Positions 16,908 to 27,714 are shown, numbered from the stretch's first letter. The stretch: 64,000 nucleotides of DNA from Mucilaginibacter aquariorum (GCF_024498135.1 NZ_JANHOH010000001.1:1178001-1242000); one strand, 5' to 3'. Made by a program: numbers and translations. Notes: generated by a model from the letters alone, not told the origin.

Positions 16908-17930
16908 ATGAATGAAAATCTTGATCCGGATAGCGAACGCCTCTCTCCTGCCGAACGTGATATAGAAAAAGTTTTACGTCCGCAGGTATTTGAAGATTTT
17001 ACCGGTCAGCATAAAATACTGGCTAACCTGCGCATATTTGTACAGGCTGCCCGCCAGCGTGGCGAAGCGCTTGATCATGTGTTGCTGCACGGCCCTCCCG
17101 GTTTAGGCAAAACTACCCTATCGCACATTATAGCTAATGAAATGGGGGTGGGTATCAAGATAACATCGGGCCCTGTGCTGGATAAACCTGGTGATTTAGC
17201 CGGCCTTCTTACCGGCCTTGAGACCGGCGATATATTATTCATTGATGAAATACACCGTTTAAGTCCACTGGTAGAAGAATACCTGTATTCGGCTATGGAA
17301 GATTTTAAGATAGATATTATGCTGGAGAGTGGTCCAAACGCCCGTTCCGTACAGATCTCGCTTAATCCCTTTACCCTTGTAGGTGCTACCACACGGTCTG
17401 GTCTGCTAACCGCCCCACTGCGTGCCAGGTTTGGCATTAACAGCCGTTTAGAATATTATGATGCTAAGCTGTTAACCACTATTGTACTGCGCTCGGCAAC
17501 CATCTTACGTACACCAATAAATGACGAGGGCGCTTATGAAATTGCCCGCCGTAGCCGTGGTACCCCACGTATAGCCAATGCTTTGCTACGCCGTACCCGG
17601 GATTTTGCCCAGATAAAAGGCGACGGTAATATTGATACCGCTATTGCCAAATATGCCCTTAACGCCCTCAATGTTGATGAGCATGGCTTGGATGAAATGG
17701 ATAATAAGATCTTATCTACCATTATTGACAAGTTTAAAGGTGGCCCTGTAGGTTTAAAAACCATTGCCACCGCTGTAGGTGAAGAAGAAGGTACTATTGA
17801 AGAAGTGTATGAACCATTTTTGATACAGGAAGGCTTTTTAATGCGTACAGCCCGGGGCCGCGAGGCTACCGAAAGTGCTTATAAGCATCTTGGCAAGATA
17901 AAAATGGGCGGCAATCCATCCTTATTCTAA
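16908..17930 (+). CDS. ruvB: Holliday junction branch migration helicase RuvB
   Basis: 340 aa from the ATG at 16908 (a TTG two codons earlier is in frame but less likely). Walker [10 protein letters not shown] (about 62-70), Walker [10 protein letters not shown], the GATTR sensor region and the C-terminal winged helix with [10 protein letters not shown] are all present. It drives branch migration with RuvA, which is not in the window. An intergenic repeat hairpin separates it from the GT2 gene. Confidence 0.98.
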   Translation: MNENLDPDSERLSPAERDIEKVLRPQVFEDFTGQHKILANLRIFVQAARQRGEALDHVLLHGPPGLGKTTLSHIIANEMGVGIKITSGPVLDKPGDLAGLLTGLETGDILFIDEIHRLSPLVEEYLYSAMEDFKIDIMLESGPNARSVQISLNPFTLVGATTRSGLLTAPLRARFGINSRLEYYDAKLLTTIVLRSATILRTPINDEGAYEIARRSRGTPRIANALLRRTRDFAQIKGDGNIDTAIAKYALNALNVDEHGLDEMDNKILSTIIDKFKGGPVGLKTIATAVGEEEGTIEEVYEPFLIQEGFLMRTARGREATESAYKHLGKIKMGGNPSLF

Positions 17931-18093
17931 TAGTAAATAACTGCCTCATACCTTTCAATACCGTTAATTATTTAACGATTAGGCAATTACAATGTGTCCA
18001 ACTTACGCATTGTGATACTTTTTTAACATTAAAACATTATTTGGTTGCAACTGTAGTAAATTTTTTATTATTTGCTTATACCAATAACTACCT

Positions 18094-18690
18094 ATGGTTG
18101 ACCAGGTATTACCATGTGAAAAAGAGTTACTTTTAAGGGTGGCCTGTGGGGATGAACATGCATTTAGCGAGTTGTTCAATACCTATCACCAGCTTTTGGG
18201 TACACATATTTACCGCATAACCGACTCAGTTGAGCTGGCCGAGGAAGTGGTACAGGATGTGTTTTTAAAAATATGGATGAGCCGGGAAACATTAACCGCT
18301 GTACAAAATTTCAGGGCTTATTTATTTGTTATCTCAAAAAATCACGCGCTAAATTGCTTGCGTAAATTAGCTAAAGAACGCATCCATCAAAAAACACTTG
18401 AAGAAAATGTTACGGCAATGGTGCCCGAAGATACCTCGGGTTTAGATACTTATTATAGCTTATTAGACCAGGCAATTGACCACCTGCCGCCACAGCAGCA
18501 AAAAGTTTATTTATTAAGCCGCCACAATCGCTTAAAGTATGATGAAATAGCCCATCAAATGGGTCTATCCCGCGAAACGGTAAAAAAATATTTACAGGGC
18601 GCCACTCACTCAATAACCAGTTTTGTACAGTCGAATATTGATATTTCGGTTATGATCTTAATAGTATCCATACTTTTTAAAAAAAGTTAG
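18094..18690 (+). CDS. FecI-like ECF sigma factor
   Basis: 198 aa with region 2 (about 20-90: FSELFNTYHQLL, EEVVQDVFLKIW) and region 4 (about 130-180: LPPQQQKVYLLSR, YDEIAHQMGLSRETVKKYL). It is typical of Bacteroidota sigma factors that direct transcription of SusC/SusD loci. An unusual feature is a short hydrophobic C-terminal tail (ISVMILIVSILFKKS). The FecR-like anti-sigma gene follows after about 90 bases, then susC/susD, so it is inferred to control this glycan locus. Confidence 0.93.
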   Translation: MVDQVLPCEKELLLRVACGDEHAFSELFNTYHQLLGTHIYRITDSVELAEEVVQDVFLKIWMSRETLTAVQNFRAYLFVISKNHALNCLRKLAKERIHQKTLEENVTAMVPEDTSGLDTYYSLLDQAIDHLPPQQQKVYLLSRHNRLKYDEIAHQMGLSRETVKKYLQGATHSITSFVQSNIDISVMILIVSILFKKS

Positions 18691-18781
18691 AAACCAATAC
18701 CCCCTTTTTATTCCCTTTTGGTGTCTTCTAATCATAGAGCTTCCCGGCTTTTACACTACCCAATTATTGAAAAAACATTTA

Positions 18782-19978
18782 ATGAAGATATCCAGCTTAA
18801 GGTTAAGGTACCTTTTTGATCGTTATTATAACAAAACAGCTACTCCGCAAGAGCAGGATGAGCTATTTGCTATAATTGATGCCGGCGCCGGCAATGAGGA
18901 GCTTTCCTTGCTTATTCGCCAGGTTTGGGATGACCTTAAACCGGATGCCGCTCCCCTATTCAATTCAGATAAAACCAATGCCATACTCAAAAACATATTA
19001 GGATCTGATGGATCGGGCACAGACAAAAAAACTCACAACAATATATTTCTCTGGGCTAAAATCGCTTCTGCTGCCATTGTTTTGTTCTTTGTTAGCTTTG
19101 GTCTCCACTTATATTTCCAACCTAACAAAGTTTCACAAAATCAGATAGTAAAAGCAAAAAGCAAGTTACATGATGCGCTGCCAGGTGGCAATAAAGCCGT
19201 ACTTACTTTGGCAAATGGCAAAACTATTATTCTTGACAATGCCCAAAATGGCACTCTTGCCCGGCAAGGTAACACACTTATTAAAAAAGCGGCAGATGGC
19301 CAATTGATATACAATGTTTCAGCCCTGGCTAATGCTAACTCCGCTCCTTCTATCAATACCATTTCAACTCCTCGTGGCGGGCAATACCAGGTTATCTTGC
19401 CCGATGGAACAAAGGTTTGGCTAAATTCTGCTTCATCATTACGGTTTCCTACCCGTTTCACAGGCGTATCAAGGCAAGTTGAAATTATAGGCGAAGCTTA
19501 TTTTGAAGTGACCAAAAACCCGGCTATGCCGTTTAGGGTTAAAACCAATCGTGCCGAAATTGAAGTTTTAGGTACCCATTTTAACGTAATGGCCTACGAT
19601 GATGAGAAAACCATGAAAACCACCCTGCTGGAAGGCGCGGTTAATATAAAAAGTGGAACATTTAGCGCAAGGCTTAAACCCGGGCAACAGGCGCAAATAA
19701 ACACAACCGGACAAAGCAAGGTGGTTGGCGATGTTGATTTAGAAGACGAGATCGCCTGGAAGAACGGCATTTTTCAGTTCAGGGATGCTGGGATAGATGT
19801 GATATTACGCCAGGCCGCACGTTGGTACGATGTAGATGTTTCTTACAAGAGCAAGGTACCCACAAAAGAATTTACTGGTCGTATATCGCGCAATGTGAAA
19901 GCATCGGAGTTATTAAATATGTTGAAATACGCAGGTATCAACCTCGATATTGAGGGGAAAAACATTATTGTATTTTAA
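18782..19978 (+). CDS. FecR-family anti-sigma factor
   Basis: 398 aa from the ATG at 18782 (an in-frame TTG lies 15 bases upstream). The N-terminal cytoplasmic part would bind the sigma factor; one membrane segment is at about residues 85-105 (IASAAIVLFFVSFGLHLYF); the FecR domain (about 190-290, with TPRGGQYQVILPDGTKVWLN) and a C-terminal DUF4974-type domain lie in the periplasm. It would transmit the state of the STN domain of SusC at 20246 to the sigma factor. Confidence 0.94.
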   Translation: MKISSLRLRYLFDRYYNKTATPQEQDELFAIIDAGAGNEELSLLIRQVWDDLKPDAAPLFNSDKTNAILKNILGSDGSGTDKKTHNNIFLWAKIASAAIVLFFVSFGLHLYFQPNKVSQNQIVKAKSKLHDALPGGNKAVLTLANGKTIILDNAQNGTLARQGNTLIKKAADGQLIYNVSALANANSAPSINTISTPRGGQYQVILPDGTKVWLNSASSLRFPTRFTGVSRQVEIIGEAYFEVTKNPAMPFRVKTNRAEIEVLGTHFNVMAYDDEKTMKTTLLEGAVNIKSGTFSARLKPGQQAQINTTGQSKVVGDVDLEDEIAWKNGIFQFRDAGIDVILRQAARWYDVDVSYKSKVPTKEFTGRISRNVKASELLNMLKYAGINLDIEGKNIIVF

Positions 19979-20141
19979 TACACCTTAAACAAGCCAAAAA
20001 ACAATACCAATATATAAAATCAATTTATTCACCCTACAAAATTACTTATGATGAAAGAAATACACTTAGCAAGCTAGCTCAAAAATGATGGGCCTGTTAT
20101 ACCAATGCTAAGCAATGGCATAAAATCGGCATACAAAAAAA

Positions 20142-20170
20142 CCGGGAAGTGTTTCGACCCACTTTCCCGG
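20142..20170. terminator. Hairpin between fecR and susC
   Basis: CCGGGAAGTG pairs with CACTTTCCCGG with one bulge. It lies in a 267-base gap with no gene and may attenuate or separate the regulator and transporter transcripts. Confidence 0.5.
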
Positions 20171-20245
20171 CTAAATGCCTGGGCCCCCATAATCATTGCA
20201 ATCGACGAATTGAAACTTAATGTTTAACCCAAACACAACAAACTT

Positions 20246-23200
20246 ATGAATTTTAATTCTAAGGCTGTGCCTTTGGCATGGTCTAAACTATCCAAAATAA
20301 TATTGGTTATGAAACTTACTGCTATTTTAATAATTGCAGCTCTTACCAATGTGAGCGCCAAAACATTCAGTCAAACTGTATCGTTGCGCCAAAAGAACGC
20401 TTCTGTAGAGAAAGTTTTACGCCTGATAGAGAAGCAAACGGGCTATCATTTCATGTATGATAAACAAGATGTATCAAAAGCCGGTGGTATAAATATCGAC
20501 GTAGAAAAAGTCACTATTGACCAGGCGCTTAATGAAGCATTTAAAGACCAGCCGCTTACCTACAAAATTTTCCAGGAGACTATTGTGGTAAAAAAGAAGG
20601 ATGCTGATAATAATCCTGTTGAATTTAAGGCAATAGATATAACAGGTACGGTAACAGATGCCAAAGGCCCGCTGCCGGGTGTAAATGTAAAACTAAAGGG
20701 TACTGCCACCGGCACCAGTACCGATGCCAACGGTAAATACAAATTAACCGTACCCGATGGCAGCGGCACATTGGTATTTAGCTTTATTGGTTACAACAGT
20801 CAGGAAGTAGCCATAAGCAACCGCCAAAACATTGATGTGGTGATGGTTGAACAGGCGAAAGACTTGAATGAGGTTGTGGTAATTGGTTATGGTACAGCAA
20901 GAAAATCTGACCTTACCGGAGCTGTAACCACAGTTAAGGCCGAGCAATTATTGGATAAACCCGTTCCAAACTTATCGCAGGCCTTACAAGGCAAGGTTGC
21001 CGGTGTTGATGTAAGTGTTAACAGTAATGCGCCTGGTGCAGCAGCAAAGGTACGTATAAGGGGTATTGGTTCTATCAATTCAAATCTTGATCCACTATAT
21101 GTGGTTGATGGTGTTGTTGGAGTTGATGCTAACTCTATCAATCCCAATGATGTTGCTTCGATTGAGGTTTTAAAAGATGCATCATCAACAGCCATATATG
21201 GGGTGCGCGGTGCTAACGGGGTAATTATGGTAACTACCAAGCGCGGTAGAAAAGGCCCGGCCACTATTAGCTATGAGGCGAATGCCAATATAAGCCAGTT
21301 GTACAGGCATTTACCAACCCTTAACTCAGAGCAATTTGTCGATATCTATAACCAGTCATTTGCTAACGGGGCAAAGTTTGACCCAACGGGAACGGTACAA
21401 ACTCCGCCCAAGGCGTTAAACCACGCTAATTTCCCTTTGTTGTTTGATACTAATGACAAACCTCTTTATAACACCAACTGGGAAAAAGAAACTTATAAAC
21501 CAGCTTTTTCACAAAGCCATCAATTAAATATTCAGGGCGGTAGCGAAAAATCTGTTTATAGTTTATCGTTAGGTTATTTAAACCAAAATGGTTTAACTCC
21601 AACATCAAACTTTAAACGCTACTCCATTAAAATGACGATGGATAACGATGTTAAGGATTGGTTAAAAATAGGCGGTAGCATTAATGCAATAGCCAGCAGG
21701 CAACGGTTGGTAACTGATGGTAATGGTAGCTTAAACGTACCACGTGCCGTAACCGAAGAGGTACCAATTGTTCCAATTAAATATCCGGACGGAAGCTGGG
21801 CAGGGAATTTTGATATAGCCGGACTTGAAGGAGCGCCAAATCCAATACAAATTGCCAACGAGCGTTATACCATTAATAACACCCAGCAAATGGTAGGTAA
21901 CGTATACCTCTTGTTTAAAATCTCAAAAGAGTTGGAGTTTAAAACAGATCTGGGGTATGATGTGCGAAGCCAAAAAAACAACTTTTACTCGTCTCTTTCT
22001 TTGCAGCATTTATCTGCCGACCAGGGTGGTGTAGCTAATATAAATGCTAATACAAATTATTATTGGCAAAGTGAAAACTACCTGACCTGGAATAAAAAGA
22101 TCAATGACCGTCAAAAATTGACTGCACTGTTAGGTATATCTTTTAGCCAGGACGTGTACGAAAGGGTAAGAGCAGAAACACAAAATTTCATCGATGATTT
22201 TTACCAATATAATAATTTAGGTGCCGGTTCTGTTAAAAGCGCTTCAGAATCTGACATCGTGCCCAATTCACCAGGCGGATATCAGCCGGGGAAGTTAAAT
22301 TCTTATTATGGTCGTATCAGCTATAATCTTGATGAAAAATATTTATTTACCGCAACGGGCCGCTACGATGGTTCATCAAGGTTTAGTGACAAAAATAAGT
22401 ACGCTTTTTTCCCATCGGCAGGTATTGCATGGCGTGTATCTCAGGAAAATTTCCTGAAAGACAGTAAAACCGTATCCAACTTAAAGGTAAGAACCAGTTA
22501 TGGCGTAACAGGTAATCAGGAAATTGGTCCCTTTCGCGCACTCCCTCAATTATCAACCAGTCAAACCGCTATAGGTGGTGCTGCAGCAATAACATTGTTG
22601 CCAGGATATTTGGGCAATCCCGATTTGAAATGGGAAAGAACCAAAATGTTTGATGCAGGTTTAGAATTAGGCTTATTTGGCGATAGGGTAAATTTCACTG
22701 CGGATTTTTATGTTAAAAACACCAGCGATATTTTATTGCAAACTCCAATTCCATGGACAGCCGGTTTTACAACCGCTAATGTTTATAAAAACGTTGGTTC
22801 CTTAAGAAATACAGGTATTGAGCTTAGTTTAAACACGGTGAATATTAAAACCGATAATTTTCAATGGTCAACAAGTTTATTATTTGCCAGCAATAAAAAC
22901 GAGGTAACCAAGTTAAATGACGGCAATGCAGATATATTTCCAGGCCCGAACTTTTTAGGGCAAAACTATGTAATACGTGTTGGCGAACCAATCGGCTCAT
23001 TTTATGGTATGACAAGGGTTGGTACCTACAGCGATTCGCCTGCTGATATTGCTGAAGCAGCCACGCATGGTTTAAAAGCCGGCGACCGTAAATACATCTA
23101 CAATCCAGATGGCAGCAACTATTATAGCATCATTGGTCAATCAACTCCAAAATGGACCGGTAATTTTAACAGTTCCATGAAATACAAAAACTGGGACTTT

Positions 23201-23662
23201 TCATTTGACATTCGTATTGTACAGGGCGTAAATACTGCGGCCAACTTTAAACACTCCGCTGAAGACAGGCAAACCATTTCAAACAGTTTAGCTACTGTGT
23301 TAAACGGATGGACACCTAACAATCAAAATACCATGATATCCCAGGTGCGCAATTATAAATACGCACAGGATTCGCATTTTGATACCTGGTGGGTTGAAGA
23401 TGGTTCATTTATACGCGGTCAAAATTTTGTGTTAGGATACAGTTTCCCATCACAAACGCTTACTAAATTAGGCATGAGCCGTTTGCGCGTTTATACAAGT
23501 GTTCAAAATTTGTTTGTGATCACAGATTACACCGGTTATGACCCTGAAGTTGATACATTTAATCAGTCTTATGGTAATAACTCGGCGCTTTCACAAAACA
23601 TTGACTTCTTTGCCAACCCTCGTCCACGTATATGGAACCTTGGTGTGCAGGTAGGGTTTTAA
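20246..23662 (+). CDS. SusC/RagA TonB-dependent transporter with STN domain
   Basis: 1138 aa. The order is a signal sequence (about 20-42, ending NVSAKTFSQ), an STN signalling domain (about 50-115), a carboxypeptidase-like beta-sandwich (about 130-200, ITGTVTDAKGPLPGVNV), the plug (about 205-330, with VVVIGYGTARKSDLTGAV) and a 22-stranded barrel. It imports a glycan fragment across the outer membrane with energy from TonB. The STN domain fits a transducer type that talks to FecR, encoded next door. It is followed by susD. Confidence 0.97.
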   Translation: MNFNSKAVPLAWSKLSKIILVMKLTAILIIAALTNVSAKTFSQTVSLRQKNASVEKVLRLIEKQTGYHFMYDKQDVSKAGGINIDVEKVTIDQALNEAFKDQPLTYKIFQETIVVKKKDADNNPVEFKAIDITGTVTDAKGPLPGVNVKLKGTATGTSTDANGKYKLTVPDGSGTLVFSFIGYNSQEVAISNRQNIDVVMVEQAKDLNEVVVIGYGTARKSDLTGAVTTVKAEQLLDKPVPNLSQALQGKVAGVDVSVNSNAPGAAAKVRIRGIGSINSNLDPLYVVDGVVGVDANSINPNDVASIEVLKDASSTAIYGVRGANGVIMVTTKRGRKGPATISYEANANISQLYRHLPTLNSEQFVDIYNQSFANGAKFDPTGTVQTPPKALNHANFPLLFDTNDKPLYNTNWEKETYKPAFSQSHQLNIQGGSEKSVYSLSLGYLNQNGLTPTSNFKRYSIKMTMDNDVKDWLKIGGSINAIASRQRLVTDGNGSLNVPRAVTEEVPIVPIKYPDGSWAGNFDIAGLEGAPNPIQIANERYTINNTQQMVGNVYLLFKISKELEFKTDLGYDVRSQKNNFYSSLSLQHLSADQGGVANINANTNYYWQSENYLTWNKKINDRQKLTALLGISFSQDVYERVRAETQNFIDDFYQYNNLGAGSVKSASESDIVPNSPGGYQPGKLNSYYGRISYNLDEKYLFTATGRYDGSSRFSDKNKYAFFPSAGIAWRVSQENFLKDSKTVSNLKVRTSYGVTGNQEIGPFRALPQLSTSQTAIGGAAAITLLPGYLGNPDLKWERTKMFDAGLELGLFGDRVNFTADFYVKNTSDILLQTPIPWTAGFTTANVYKNVGSLRNTGIELSLNTVNIKTDNFQWSTSLLFASNKNEVTKLNDGNADIFPGPNFLGQNYVIRVGEPIGSFYGMTRVGTYSDSPADIAEAATHGLKAGDRKYIYNPDGSNYYSIIGQSTPKWTGNFNSSMKYKNWDFSFDIRIVQGVNTAANFKHSAEDRQTISNSLATVLNGWTPNNQNTMISQVRNYKYAQDSHFDTWWVEDGSFIRGQNFVLGYSFPSQTLTKLGMSRLRVYTSVQNLFVITDYTGYDPEVDTFNQSYGNNSALSQNIDFFANPRPRIWNLGVQVGF

Positions 23663-23736
23663 AACTTGTGATACGACAAAAATGCATAGCAAAACAGTAG
23701 TGAAAGATTTAACCATAATCATATAAACGTATTAAA

Positions 23737-25248
23737 ATGAAAACATTAAAAAATATATTAATAGTGGCGTGTTTATTACTTACATGCTCCTGCAAAAAAT
23801 TCCTGGAAGAAAAGCCCGAAAGTTTTTTAACGCCTGATGCTAATTTGTCAAGTGCAAAAGTGGCAAGGGCGTTAGCTAATGGATCATATCAAAATTTGTC
23901 GGGATTACTTACGGGTCAGCCCTCTTCATATGGTGGTAACACCTGGAATTTGATGGAATTTATGACAGGTAAAGCAAACAGCGACCTCGGGCAAACAGGA
24001 TTTGTGAATTTTCAAACCCTGATTTACAATAACACTTCTTTTTACATGGACACCTGGTGGCAGCAAATGTACTTAGGTATTGGTGCAACAAACCTGGCTA
24101 TACAAAAAATACCTACCATTACTGCCCCGGGCCTAAATGATGCCGACAAGACCAATATGATAGCCGAAGCACGCACGCTACGCGCCTTATATTATTTTTA
24201 CCTGGTGCGTATGTTTGGTGCAGTACCTAAAGTAACTGAACCGGCTAAAGACCTGAATTTACAGATTCCGCGTACACCGGCAAAGCAAATTTATGACGAA
24301 ATTATTATACCTGATCTGCTTGAGGCCGAAAAATCAACCCTGCCCTGGAAAGATGCTACAGGAAAAGTATCCATGGGTGCAGTAAAATCATTATTAGCCG
24401 ATGTGTATTTAACCTACGCCGGAGCTGCCATTAATGGCGGTGACCAATATTACGCCGAATCAGCCAAACGCTCGCTTGACGTAATTCAAAATGGTGGATA
24501 CACCTTATTCCCAGAGTATACTGATATGATTGTTCCGGCTAATAAAAACAGCAGGGAGTTTATTTTTCAGGTACAGTATGCGGCTTCTATTCCAATAACA
24601 AATCCGCTTACTGCTCTTACCATCCCTAACTATGCAGGCATATCTTCTTATTCTGACGAATATGGATCGGTTTACCCGACAGACCAGTTTATTGCCTCAT
24701 TCCCGGCTGGTGATAAACGCGTGGCCGAAAAACAATTCTTTTATACCAGTTACCCAAATTTCAAAACGCCATCTGAAACGGTTACATTTAAAAATCATTA
24801 CATCTACAAATGGTTTGATCGAACCGCGGTTCTTACTACCACAAAATCTGATTTAAACTTTACCATTTATCGTTTAGCTGATGTAATGTTAATGTATGCT
24901 GAAGCATCAAATAGGGCTGAAGGTGCGCCAAACGCTAATGCAATTGAGTACGTTAGACAAATACGTGCAAGGGCTAACCTGGCGCCTATTGGAGCATTAT
25001 CGCAGGATGCATTTGAGAAAGAAGTATGGCTGCAACGCTATTTTGAGCTTTGTTTCGAAAACAAAATGTGGTTTGATATGCTTCGCACCCGTAAGGTGCA
25101 TAATGATGTTACCGGTAACTGGGACAATTTTGTAGGCCATAAAACAGTTTTTGGCGCTACATTTACTGAAAAGCAATTGCTGTTCCCTCTACCAAAACAG
25201 GAAACCGATGTTAACCCTACGTTGTTACCCAATAACCCCGGTTTTTAA
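23737..25248 (+). CDS. SusD/RagB surface glycan-binding lipoprotein
   Basis: 503 aa with a lipoprotein signal (LLLTCSCKKFLEE; lipidated Cys at about 17-19). The SusD fold is shown by the TPR-like helical half (TMIAEARTLRALYYFYLVRMFG) and by the C-terminal block with RRTRK-like basic residues and LLPLPKQE-type ending (LLFPLPKQETDVNP). It caps the SusC barrel on the cell surface and binds the substrate. It is followed by two hairpins, the second a strong terminator. Confidence 0.96.
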   Translation: MKTLKNILIVACLLLTCSCKKFLEEKPESFLTPDANLSSAKVARALANGSYQNLSGLLTGQPSSYGGNTWNLMEFMTGKANSDLGQTGFVNFQTLIYNNTSFYMDTWWQQMYLGIGATNLAIQKIPTITAPGLNDADKTNMIAEARTLRALYYFYLVRMFGAVPKVTEPAKDLNLQIPRTPAKQIYDEIIIPDLLEAEKSTLPWKDATGKVSMGAVKSLLADVYLTYAGAAINGGDQYYAESAKRSLDVIQNGGYTLFPEYTDMIVPANKNSREFIFQVQYAASIPITNPLTALTIPNYAGISSYSDEYGSVYPTDQFIASFPAGDKRVAEKQFFYTSYPNFKTPSETVTFKNHYIYKWFDRTAVLTTTKSDLNFTIYRLADVMLMYAEASNRAEGAPNANAIEYVRQIRARANLAPIGALSQDAFEKEVWLQRYFELCFENKMWFDMLRTRKVHNDVTGNWDNFVGHKTVFGATFTEKQLLFPLPKQETDVNPTLLPNNPGF

Positions 25249-25274
25249 TAAAACAGGATAAACTGAGTTAAGTA

Positions 25275-25303
25275 GATAGTAAGGGATTATTTCCCTTACT
25301 ATC
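25275..25303. terminator. Hairpin after susD
   Basis: A perfect 12-bp stem (GATAGTAAGGGA with its complement) around TTATT, 27 bases after the susD stop. Confidence 0.65.
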
Positions 25304-25349
25304 CCCTATCAAACTTAAACAAAAAGCCGGGTGGCAATAATTTTACAAT

Positions 25350-25382
25350 ATAAAAGACTGGCAATACCCGCCAGTCTTTTAT
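25350..25382 (+). terminator. Terminator between susD and GH92
   Basis: A perfect 12-bp stem ending in TTTTAT (AAAAGACTGG / CCAGTCTTTT). It suggests that susCD and GH92 are at least partly separate transcripts. Confidence 0.75.
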
Positions 25383-25424
25383 ATTTACAGCCGGTTTACA
25401 TCTCTACTACTATTAACTTACATA

Positions 25425-27707
25425 ATGAAAAAAAGATTCCTTCTTTTAATTACGCTATTATTTTCGGCTGTAGCATTTGCACAACAAGTTACAAAGGTTA
25501 CTGATCCGGTTGAATGGATAAACCCATTAATGGGTACACAATCAAAATACGATCTGAGTAATGGCAACACCTACCCTGCCATAGCTTTGCCATGGGGCAT
25601 GAACTTCTGGACCCCACAAACCGGTAAAATGGGCGATGGCTGGCAATACACTTACGATTCCTACAAAATAAACGGCTTCAAACAAACCCACCAGCCATCT
25701 CCATGGATGAACGATTATGGCCAATTTGCTATAATGCCCGTAACTGGTAAAATAAAAGTATCACAAAATCAGCGTCAAAGCTGGTTCTCGCACAAGGCCG
25801 AGATAGCTAAGCCATATTACTACAGCGTTTACCTTGCCGACCATGACGTTACTACAGAAATAACCCCTACCGAACGTAGTGCGCAATTTAGGTTCACCTA
25901 TCCCAAAACAGATAGCTCTTATATTGTTATAGATGCTTTTGACAGAGGATCGTACATTAAGATAATCCCCGGCGAAAAAAAGATAGTTGGTTACTCTACC
26001 AAATATGCCCGCGGGCCGTTGAAAAACTTTAAAAACTACTTTGTTATTTATGTAGATAAGCCAATTACCCTGGCACAGGTTTACAGTGATAGTACTTTAA
26101 ACGACGGGTTGGAGCTTTCTGCCAAACATGCAAGCGCTGTTATTGGTTTTAAAACCGCTAAAGGCGAAAAGGTAAACCTGCGTGTGGCTTCTTCATTCAT
26201 CAGCATTGAGCAAGCCGAGATAAGCCTGAACAGAGAAATTGGTAAAGATAACTTCGATATCACCAAACAAAAGGCAAAAGCCGTTTGGAACAAAACATTA
26301 AGCAAATTAGCCGTTGAAGGTGGCTCCGTAGAACAGGTAAAAACATTTTACTCTTGCCTGTACCGCATGCTTTTCTTCCCCAACAAAATGTACGAGCTTG
26401 ATGCTAAAAACCAACCCGTACACTACAGTGCGCAAAATGGCCAGATACTACCGGGTTACAAGTTTGCAGGCACAGGTTTCTGGGATACCTTCAGGGCGTT
26501 ATACCCGTTCCTGAACCTGGTCTATCCATCTATCAACAAAGAGATGCAGGAAGGCCTTATAAACGATTACAAAGAAGGTGGCTGGTTGCCCGAGTGGAGC
26601 AGCCCCGGTTATTCAGATGTAATGGTAGGCAATAATTCTGCATCTGTAGTCGCCGATGCTTATTTGAAAGGTGGCCGTGGTTATGATATCGGTACACTTT
26701 ATCAAGCTTTGTTGCATGGCGCTAACAATGATGGCCCCGCTGCTACCGGCCGCGATGGTGTAGAGTATTATAAAACTTTAGGATATGTACCCTACGATGT
26801 TAAAATAAATGAAAACGCTGCGCGTACTTTAGAATACGCTTATGACGATTTCACCATTTATAAATTAGGTAAAGCATTGGGCAGGCCTGCATCCGAAACC
26901 GAGATATACCGAAAACGCAGTATGAACTATAAAAACCTGTTTGACCCGCAAACCGGTTTAATGCGTGGTAAAAACAAGGATGGAAAATTCCAGTCCCCGT
27001 TCAATCCGTTTAAATGGGGCGATGCCTTTACAGAGGGCAACAGCTGGCACTATACCTGGAGCGTTTTCCATGATGTGCAAGGGCTTATTGACCTGATGGG
27101 TGGTAAACAGAGATTCACTACTAAGTTGGATTCTGTATTCTCGCTCCCTCCTATTTTTGACGATAGCTATTACGGCGAAGTAATACATGAGATCCGAGAA
27201 ATGCAAATTGCAGGCATGGGCCAGTATGCACATGGCAACCAACCCATACAACACATGACCTACCTGTACAATTATGCGGGCGAGCCATGGAAGACCCAGC
27301 TGCATGTACGCGATGTAATGAACAAAATGTACCACTCTGCACCCGATGGTTATTGTGGTGATGAAGATAACGGGCAAACATCTGCCTGGTATGTATTTTC
27401 GGCAATGGGCTTTTACCCGGTATGCCCTGCTACAGACCAGTATGTGTTAGGTGCACCATTATTTAAGAAAATAACACTCACCCTGGAGAATGGTAAAGTA
27501 GTTACAATAAATGCACCAAAAAACAGTGCCGAAAACAGGTATGTAACTACTTTAACTGTTGATGGCAAGCCTTATACCAATACTTGGTTAAGCCATAAAG
27601 CCTTACAAAAAGGAGAGGTTATTAATTTTAACATGTCGGCAACGCCTAATAAGGCGAGAGGTACAAAAGCAACAGATGTGCCTTATTCATTATCAAATGA
27701 AAAATAG
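25425..27707 (+). CDS. GH92 family alpha-mannosidase
   Basis: 760 aa with a Sec signal (MKKRFLLLITLLFSAVAFAQ). GH92 enzymes are calcium-dependent inverting exo-alpha-mannosidases. The acid Glu537 in FTEGNSWHYTW and the catalytic acidic cluster GDEDNGQ (645-651) before SAWYVFSAMGFYPV are visible. The HGNQPIQH segment differs from the GNEPSHH form I expect in most members. There is no lipobox, so the protein is probably periplasmic. It follows the SusC/SusD pair and precedes the oxidoreductase by 7 bases. Confidence 0.95.
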   Translation: MKKRFLLLITLLFSAVAFAQQVTKVTDPVEWINPLMGTQSKYDLSNGNTYPAIALPWGMNFWTPQTGKMGDGWQYTYDSYKINGFKQTHQPSPWMNDYGQFAIMPVTGKIKVSQNQRQSWFSHKAEIAKPYYYSVYLADHDVTTEITPTERSAQFRFTYPKTDSSYIVIDAFDRGSYIKIIPGEKKIVGYSTKYARGPLKNFKNYFVIYVDKPITLAQVYSDSTLNDGLELSAKHASAVIGFKTAKGEKVNLRVASSFISIEQAEISLNREIGKDNFDITKQKAKAVWNKTLSKLAVEGGSVEQVKTFYSCLYRMLFFPNKMYELDAKNQPVHYSAQNGQILPGYKFAGTGFWDTFRALYPFLNLVYPSINKEMQEGLINDYKEGGWLPEWSSPGYSDVMVGNNSASVVADAYLKGGRGYDIGTLYQALLHGANNDGPAATGRDGVEYYKTLGYVPYDVKINENAARTLEYAYDDFTIYKLGKALGRPASETEIYRKRSMNYKNLFDPQTGLMRGKNKDGKFQSPFNPFKWGDAFTEGNSWHYTWSVFHDVQGLIDLMGGKQRFTTKLDSVFSLPPIFDDSYYGEVIHEIREMQIAGMGQYAHGNQPIQHMTYLYNYAGEPWKTQLHVRDVMNKMYHSAPDGYCGDEDNGQTSAWYVFSAMGFYPVCPATDQYVLGAPLFKKITLTLENGKVVTINAPKNSAENRYVTTLTVDGKPYTNTWLSHKALQKGEVINFNMSATPNKARGTKATDVPYSLSNEK

Positions 27708-27714
27708 TTTCACC

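Noticed and set aside
18691..18781. Riboswitch between the sigma and anti-sigma genes
   Set aside because: The gap is short, AT-rich and without a recognisable aptamer; simple operon spacing is enough.
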